22,017 bases of DNA from the NCBI GenBank assembly GCA_023433925.1, contig JAEYTO010000038.1:1-22017 (forward strand), written 5' to 3'. The DNA comes from Pseudomonadota bacterium. GTDB taxonomy: Bacteria > Desulfobacterota > Desulfovibrionia > Desulfovibrionales > Desulfovibrionaceae. Numbering within the stretch: position 1 is the first letter of the stretch; each line of letters opens with the position of its first letter. Below are positions 17,686-22,017 of the stretch, one piece after another. The translations under genes and the position numbers were made by a program. The notes under the pieces are model-generated. The model did not search any database. It was not told where the DNA came from and was given only the letters and a program-made list of their open reading frames with translations.

Positions 17686-18627
17686 GTGTTGCGCATCGCC
17701 GAGACGGACGAATACCTGAAGCGCATGCTGGACGCCCGGCGTCCCGGCGCGGAGAAGATATACTCCTTCTATGAGCACCGCGTGGGGCTCATCTGCCGCG
17801 ACCCGCGACTGATGCTCATCCCGTTGGACGACCACCTCGTGCACCGGGGCGACGGCGTGTTCGAGACCATGAAGTGGATCGGCCGCAAGCTCTACCAGCT
17901 CGACCCGCACCTGAAGCGCATGCAGCGCTCGTGCAAGGCCATCTACCTCGCGCCCCCCTGCCCCTGGGACGAGGTACGCGGCATCTGCCTGGAGGTGGCC
18001 AAGGCCGCCGAGCACGATGACGGCTATCTGCGCATCCTCATCGGACGCGGGCCGGGCGGCTTCGGCATCGATCCCGTGGAGTGCCCGGTGCCGAGCCTGC
18101 ACATCGTGGCCTACAGGTTCAAGCCCAAGCCCGAGGAGAAGTTCGAGCAGGGCATCACGGGCTTTCGCACGAGCATCCCGGCCAAGGAGTCCTACATGGC
18201 GACCATCAAGTCCACGGACTACCTGCCCAACGTGCTCATGCGCCGCGAGACCCTGGAGAAGGGCTACGACCAGCCCGTGTGCTTCGACCGCGACGGCTTC
18301 CTGGCCGAAGGCGCCACGGAGAACATCTGCATCGTGAACTCCACGGGCGCCCTCGTCGTGCCCGAGTTCAGCAACTGCCTGGCCGGCACGACCATGGTCC
18401 GGGCCGTGGAGCTTATCGAGAAGGAAGTGGAGGTGCGCTTCGGCAAGGTGCGCGAGGAGGAGCTGTTCGACGCCCGCGAGGTCATCGTGGTCGGCACCAC
18501 GGCTGACGCCATCAGCATGGTGCGCTACAACGACAAGCCCATCCACAACGCCAAGCCCGGCCCGGTGAGCAAGCGCATGCGCCAGCTCCTCCAGCAGGAT
18601 TTGGTCGAGAACGGAGTGCCTTTCTAG
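17686..18627 (+). CDS. Class IV PLP-dependent aminotransferase
   Basis: 313 residues of the fold-type IV family that includes branched-chain aminotransferase, D-amino acid aminotransferase and aminodeoxychorismate lyase. HRGDGVFET (53-61), the catalytic Lys175 in ATIKSTDYLPNVL, Glu208 in AEGATENICIV and the GTTxxxxR-like stretch AGTTMVRAVEL are visible. The start is a GTG at 17686, with AAGGA 7 bases upstream. Location near asd and 6.7 kb from leuACDB would suit a branched-chain (IlvE) role. However, the GDGVFET motif is more like the D-amino acid aminotransferase/lyase branches, so I leave the substrate open. It is last in the metF-asd cluster and is followed by a strong terminator. Confidence 0.85.
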   Translation: MLRIAETDEYLKRMLDARRPGAEKIYSFYEHRVGLICRDPRLMLIPLDDHLVHRGDGVFETMKWIGRKLYQLDPHLKRMQRSCKAIYLAPPCPWDEVRGICLEVAKAAEHDDGYLRILIGRGPGGFGIDPVECPVPSLHIVAYRFKPKPEEKFEQGITGFRTSIPAKESYMATIKSTDYLPNVLMRRETLEKGYDQPVCFDRDGFLAEGATENICIVNSTGALVVPEFSNCLAGTTMVRAVELIEKEVEVRFGKVREEELFDAREVIVVGTTADAISMVRYNDKPIHNAKPGPVSKRMRQLLQQDLVENGVPF

Positions 18628-18645
18628 GCAGGCCCGTCGAGAGAA

Positions 18646-18675
18646 AAGCCCCGGCATGCCGACATGCCGGGGCTT
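18646..18675 (+). terminator. Intrinsic terminator after the aminotransferase gene
   Basis: A perfect 13-bp stem: AAGCCCCGGCATG (18646-18658), loop CCGA, CATGCCGGGGCTT (18663-18675). It begins 18 bases after the stop. The T-tract is short, with only the stem's TT followed by cattcatt. Confidence 0.8.
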
Positions 18676-18743
18676 CATTCATCAGGTCGGCCAAGGCGCC
18701 GCGCCTTGCAGCAGTCGGCCGCCCGCATCGGAAGGATTCCATC

Positions 18744-19529
18744 ATGCCCCACCCGACCCCGCTCCCGCTCTCCGTGGCGATTATCACGCTTAACGAGGAG
18801 CGCAACCTGCCGCGCTGCCTGGACAGCGTCAAGGACATCGCCGCCGAGATCGTGGTGGTCGATTCCGGCTCCACGGACAGGACCGTGGAGATCGCCCAGG
18901 GCTACGGGGCCAAGGTCGTGCACAACCCTTGGCCGGGCCATGTGAAGCAGAAGAATTTCGCCCTGGAACGCTGCACGCATGAGTGGGCGCTCAGTCTGGA
19001 CGCGGACGAAGCCCTTTCGGACGAGTTGCGCCAGGCGCTGGTCCGCCTCTACGAGCGGCCCGAGGCCATGGCCGACGGCTACCTGCTCAACCGGCGCAAC
19101 AACTACCTGGGGCAGTGGATTCGGCACGCCTGGTACCCGGAATGGCGCGTGCGCCTGGTGCGGCGCGGCAAGGCGCGCTGGGCCGGCCGCGACCCGCATG
19201 ACAGGCTCGATGTCCAAGGCAGGGTGGAGCGGCTGACCGGCGGCGACTTCCTGCACTGGTCCTACCGGGACCTGGAGCACCATCTCCAGACAACGGTCAA
19301 GTACGCGCGCATAGGAGCGCAGGCCTATCTGGAGCAGGGCAAGGGCTTCCGCTGGCACAAGTTCCTGTTCTCGCCCGCCGCGCGCTTCCTCAAGATGCTC
19401 GTCCTCAAGCAGGCCTGGCGCGACGGCTGGCGCGGGGTGCTCATCAGCTACACGAGCGCCTTCTCGGTCTTCGCCAAGTACGCCTTCCTGCTGGAAGAGC
19501 GCATCAGGCGCGGGCGCGATAGGCCCTAG
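18744..19529 (+). CDS. Family 2 glycosyltransferase, WaaE/KdtX-like
   Basis: 261 residues with a GT-A fold: SVAIITLNEERNLPRCLDSV (10-29), VVVDSGSTDRT (37-47) and the metal/nucleotide-sugar DxD as Asp86-Ala-Asp88 in SLDADEAL. The block with WIRHAWYPEWRVRLVRRG and the later LTGGDFLHWSY resembles WaaE-type LPS-core glucosyltransferases. Members act at the inner face of the cytoplasmic membrane on lipid-A core. C-terminal helices from about 200 are amphipathic or partly hydrophobic, consistent with membrane association. GGAAGGA precedes the ATG by 7 bases. It converges on the minus-strand glycosyltransferases and shares the bases CTAG with the end of the nearer one. Confidence 0.88.
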   Translation: MPHPTPLPLSVAIITLNEERNLPRCLDSVKDIAAEIVVVDSGSTDRTVEIAQGYGAKVVHNPWPGHVKQKNFALERCTHEWALSLDADEALSDELRQALVRLYERPEAMADGYLLNRRNNYLGQWIRHAWYPEWRVRLVRRGKARWAGRDPHDRLDVQGRVERLTGGDFLHWSYRDLEHHLQTTVKYARIGAQAYLEQGKGFRWHKFLFSPAARFLKMLVLKQAWRDGWRGVLISYTSAFSVFAKYAFLLEERIRRGRDRP

Positions 19530-20593
19530 CGTGCCTTGGCTGCCAGCAGCCCCTCGTACAGCCTGACATATTCCCCGCACAGCCTGCCAAGGTCGTGGCG
19601 CTCCAGGACGTAGCGGCGGGCCTCGGCCGTCAGCCGCGCGCGAAGCGGCGCGTCGGCCAGCAGGCGCGCGACGGCGTCCGCCAATGCGGCGGCGTCGCCC
19701 ACGGGGGCGAGAAGTCCCCGGCCAGTCACAAGCTCCTTGAGCCCTCCGGCCTCGGTGGAGGCCACGGGAACGCCCTCCAGGAAGGCGTCGAGCACCGTGC
19801 TGCCCAGGCCTTCCTCGCACGAGCTCATGACGAAGACGTCCAGGATGCGCACGTAGTCGATGACCCGCGGGCAGAAGCCCATGAAGTGGTAGATGCCGTC
19901 AAGCCCCAGTTCGTGCGACCTGGACTTGGCCGGCTCCATGAGAGGGCCGTCGCCGAAGTGGAGGAATGCGAAGTCGTCGCCGCGCATTTGGCGCAGCTTG
20001 GCCACGGCCTCGACCATGGTCAGCGGGTCCTTGTGCGGCACGAATGCGGCCACGGTGCCGAGAATACGGCGCTCGCCGAGACTCAGCGCGGCGCGCGTGC
20101 GCACTTCCAGCTCGTCCGCCGGAACGACGGCCGGCGTCAGGAGCACGGCCGAGGGGATGACCGGCGCGTCCCGCACGCCGAAGCCGGCCAGAATGTCGGC
20201 GATGGCTTGGGAGATGGCCACGGTGCGGTCCGTGAGCCGGTATTTGAGCCGTGCCGCCAGGCCCGAGGGCCGGAAGTCCACGCGCCGGGTATACACGAGC
20301 GGCGTGCGGTGCATGAACTTGGTGAACGCGGCCAGGCTCTGGCCCTTGGCCGTCTGGGCGTGCAGCATGTCAAAGCGGCCCCGGCAGCCGGCCAGGAAGG
20401 CCATGGCCGCGAGCTGGCCGGACACGGCATGCACGCGCACGGGCAATGCCGCCGCCTGTTCGGCCAGGGGGGCGCCGGCGCGACAGAGGAGCGAAACCTG
20501 CACTCCGGCCTGGGCCAGGCCGCGCAGGGTATACAGCGTCTGGCGCTCGCCGCCTCGCCAGGTCTTTTCAGTATTGATCTGCAAGACGCGCAT
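19526..20593 (-). CDS. Family 4 glycosyltransferase
   Basis: 355 residues with the GT-B two-domain layout. The N-terminal Rossmann part starts MRVLQINTEKTWRGGERQTL, an acceptor-side glycine loop seen in GT4 enzymes, and the C-terminal nucleotide-sugar domain begins near residue 180 (RILGTVAAFVPHKDP). The EX7E-like region reads CEEGLGSTVLDAFLEG; the second acidic position is Asp rather than Glu. The ribosome site GAGGGA overlaps the end of the upstream glycosyltransferase, 11 bases away, so the two are one operon. Likely substrate is an LPS-core or surface glycan. Sugar specificity cannot be read from sequence. Confidence 0.9.
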   Translation of the reverse strand: MRVLQINTEKTWRGGERQTLYTLRGLAQAGVQVSLLCRAGAPLAEQAAALPVRVHAVSGQLAAMAFLAGCRGRFDMLHAQTAKGQSLAAFTKFMHRTPLVYTRRVDFRPSGLAARLKYRLTDRTVAISQAIADILAGFGVRDAPVIPSAVLLTPAVVPADELEVRTRAALSLGERRILGTVAAFVPHKDPLTMVEAVAKLRQMRGDDFAFLHFGDGPLMEPAKSRSHELGLDGIYHFMGFCPRVIDYVRILDVFVMSSCEEGLGSTVLDAFLEGVPVASTEAGGLKELVTGRGLLAPVGDAAALADAVARLLADAPLRARLTAEARRYVLERHDLGRLCGEYVRLYEGLLAAKAR

Positions 20594-20604
20594 GAATCCC
20601 TCGC

Positions 20605-21735
20605 TCAGACCATGTCCGCGTTCAACCCGGCAGTGCGCAGGGCTTGACGATACACGTCCAGGCTGCGCTCCAGGAAACGCCCCATGGTCAGGTCCGCGAT
20701 GATGGCTTGCTGCTCCCGGGCCAGGGAGGCGCGGAAATCGGCATCGCCGGCCAGCCGCCCCAAGGCCTCGGCCAGGGCCTGCTCGTCGCCCGGCGGAACG
20801 AGGCCGCGCTGGCTCACGAGGTCGGGCATGACGCCCACGCTCGTGGAGACGATGGGTCTGCCGCAGGCCATGAGTTCAAGGGCCGCGCGGGCGATGGCCT
20901 CGGACCACTTGGAGGCGACCACGCCGCCGTCCAGGGCCGAAAGACAGGCGGGCACATCCTCGCGGCGGCCCGTGATGACGATATGGCGTTCCATTCCCGC
21001 CTCGGCGATCCAGGCGCGCACCTGGGCCTCGCTCGCCACGGCCTCGAAGCCCAGAAGCATGAGCTTCACTTGCTCCTGGCCATGGCGATGGAGCTCGGCC
21101 ACGGCCCGGATGGTCTCGCGCTGGCCTTTGACCTCATCGAAGCGGCCCACCAGGCCCAGAATGAAATCCCGGTCGGAATAGCCGTATTCCTGCCGGACCC
21201 TGCGCCGCCCTTGGGGGTCGAAGCGGAAGCGCCCCGCGTCAACGCCCCCGAGCACGAGGTGTAGGCGCTCCTGGAGCACGCCGAGGCGCTCGTGCATGTG
21301 GCGTCCCATGGCCGAATTGGTCGTGACCACGGCGTCGGCCACGCGGCCGTGCAGGAGGCGGTTGGGCAGGTTGGCGCCGGGCAGGCGCTGGTCGCCGCGC
21401 GTGCGCACCAGGGCGAAGCCGCCCGTCCAGAAGCGCAGATGGCCCCAGACGAGGAAGGACTCGCCCCGATGGCAATTGACGATATCCGGCCGGAACTCGC
21501 GCACCAGGGCGCGCAGCTCCCCATGAAGCTGAAGCAGGCGCAGGGGGTTGTTGGTATTCAGATCCATCGTGCGGACCGACAGTCCCATTTCCAGGGCCTT
21601 GCGGTGCGAGGCCGTGCCCTCCAGCGTCAGCACGAGCACCTCGTGGCCGGCGTCCTGGAGGATGCGGCCGAGGTTCAGGGCGTACCAGGACGTGGCGTTG
21701 AACCAGCGGACGTTGTTGACTTGGATGATGCGCAT
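20605..21735 (-). CDS. Family 4 glycosyltransferase
   Basis: 376 residues with the GT-B layout. The N-terminal acceptor domain begins MRIIQVNNVRWFNATSWYALNLGRIL, and the C-terminal GT4 domain begins near residue 190 (DFILGLVGRFDEVKGQ). The donor-site motif is KWSEAIARAALELMACGRPIVST, with the Glu pair of the EX7E signature. Its GGER-type loop is replaced by a different sequence from the neighbour, so the two are not a recent duplication. AAGGG lies about 5 bases before the ATG at 21735. It is first of the pair on the minus strand; its own promoter should lie in 21736-22017 or beyond. Role in surface-glycan assembly is inferred from the neighbours. Confidence 0.9.
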   Translation of the reverse strand: MRIIQVNNVRWFNATSWYALNLGRILQDAGHEVLVLTLEGTASHRKALEMGLSVRTMDLNTNNPLRLLQLHGELRALVREFRPDIVNCHRGESFLVWGHLRFWTGGFALVRTRGDQRLPGANLPNRLLHGRVADAVVTTNSAMGRHMHERLGVLQERLHLVLGGVDAGRFRFDPQGRRRVRQEYGYSDRDFILGLVGRFDEVKGQRETIRAVAELHRHGQEQVKLMLLGFEAVASEAQVRAWIAEAGMERHIVITGRREDVPACLSALDGGVVASKWSEAIARAALELMACGRPIVSTSVGVMPDLVSQRGLVPPGDEQALAEALGRLAGDADFRASLAREQQAIIADLTMGRFLERSLDVYRQALRTAGLNADMV

Positions 21736-21890
21736 GCCGGCCCTTGGCGATGAGAGGTGAGCGATGAAAGCCGTGAGATACAGGAGATCGCAGGCGATGG
21801 CAACGCCGCCAGACCGGTCGCGGCAAGGCCGACGGCGCGATCCGTCTCGGCGCGCGGGCCTCTTTCAGAACTCCGGCTTGCCCGAAACAG

Positions 21891-21920
21891 ACGTGCCTCC
21901 CTGCTTCCAGGGAGGCACGT
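21891..21920 (-). terminator. Perfect 13-bp hairpin, probable terminator of a minus-strand gene to the right
   Basis: ACGTGCCTCCCTG (21891-21903), loop CTTC, CAGGGAGGCACGT (21908-21920). On the minus strand the stem is followed by CTGTTTCGG, the more T-rich side. The gap 21736-22017 holds no gene I can support. Confidence 0.5.
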
Positions 21921-21973
21921 CGAATTCCTTCGCAAGGGGCGAGGCTGGGTAGCTCGCCAACGAAACGTGGGGT

Positions 21974-21994
21974 CCAGGGGCCCGCGGCCCCTGG
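21974..21994. repeat. GC-rich hairpin within a GGGGTC-type intergenic motif
   Basis: CCAGGGGCC (21974-21982), loop CGC, GGCCCCTGG (21986-21994), flanked by GTGGGGT on the left and GGTGGGGTCTGGGG on the right. I recall this type of GGGGTC(C/T)(A/G)GGGG intergenic motif from Desulfovibrio genomes, but that is memory rather than a search. It runs toward the window edge. Confidence 0.5.
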
Positions 21995-22017
21995 TGGGTG
22001 GGGTCTGGGGAGGGCGA

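Overview
The window looks like chromosomal DNA of a high-GC anaerobic deltaproteobacterium, most likely a Desulfovibrio relative (Desulfovibrionaceae). This rests on strong G/C third-position bias, the short archaeal-type LeuC/LeuD pair, a small soluble-length phosphatidylserine decarboxylase followed directly by pssA, and the order psd-pssA-leuACDB. The assignment is inference from gene content; no rRNA or tRNA gene is present to confirm it. The genes are mostly housekeeping, with no prophage, CRISPR array, toxin-antitoxin pair or transposase gene.

Layout. 1-1754 (minus, runs off the left edge): SLC13/DASS-type anion permease with four tandem RCK_C domains. 2048-3775 (minus): soluble PAS hybrid histidine kinase. 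4104-4778 (plus): HAD phosphatase-like protein. 4906-6328: psd-pssA, the two steps from CDP-diacylglycerol to phosphatidylethanolamine. 6466-10989: leuA-leuC-leuD-leuB, the complete leucine branch. 11319-11807 (minus): two-CBS protein. 12162-12791 (minus): exported CAP/SCP-domain protein. 12949-15649 (plus): ABC-F ATPase, a small unknown protein and a MutT-type Nudix hydrolase. 15684-18627: metF, asd and a class IV PLP aminotransferase, closed by a strong terminator. 18744-19529 (plus): WaaE-like GT2 glycosyltransferase, meeting tail-to-tail two minus-strand GT4 glycosyltransferases (19526-21735); together these look like part of an LPS/surface-glycan locus. 21736-22017 holds only hairpins.

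The least ordinary content is between the genes. Three kinds of short non-coding dispersed repeat are present. Family B (9243-9368 and 11186-11313) is 126-128 bp, bounded by imperfect terminal inverted repeats beginning TAGAGCA, and carries three hairpins in series. Family C (4776-4882, and a diverged copy near 12015-12126) has a different core, but its better copy carries the same TAGAGCATTTT end. Family A (1838-1950 and 11082-11183) is about 100-113 bp and begins with a GC hairpin. Sequence changes between copies tend to preserve pairing, and two element ends supply the stop codon of the upstream gene (the HAD gene and leuC). B1 sits inside the leu operon between leuC and leuD. They look like MITE- or REP-like elements moved in trans; no mobilising enzyme is in the window.
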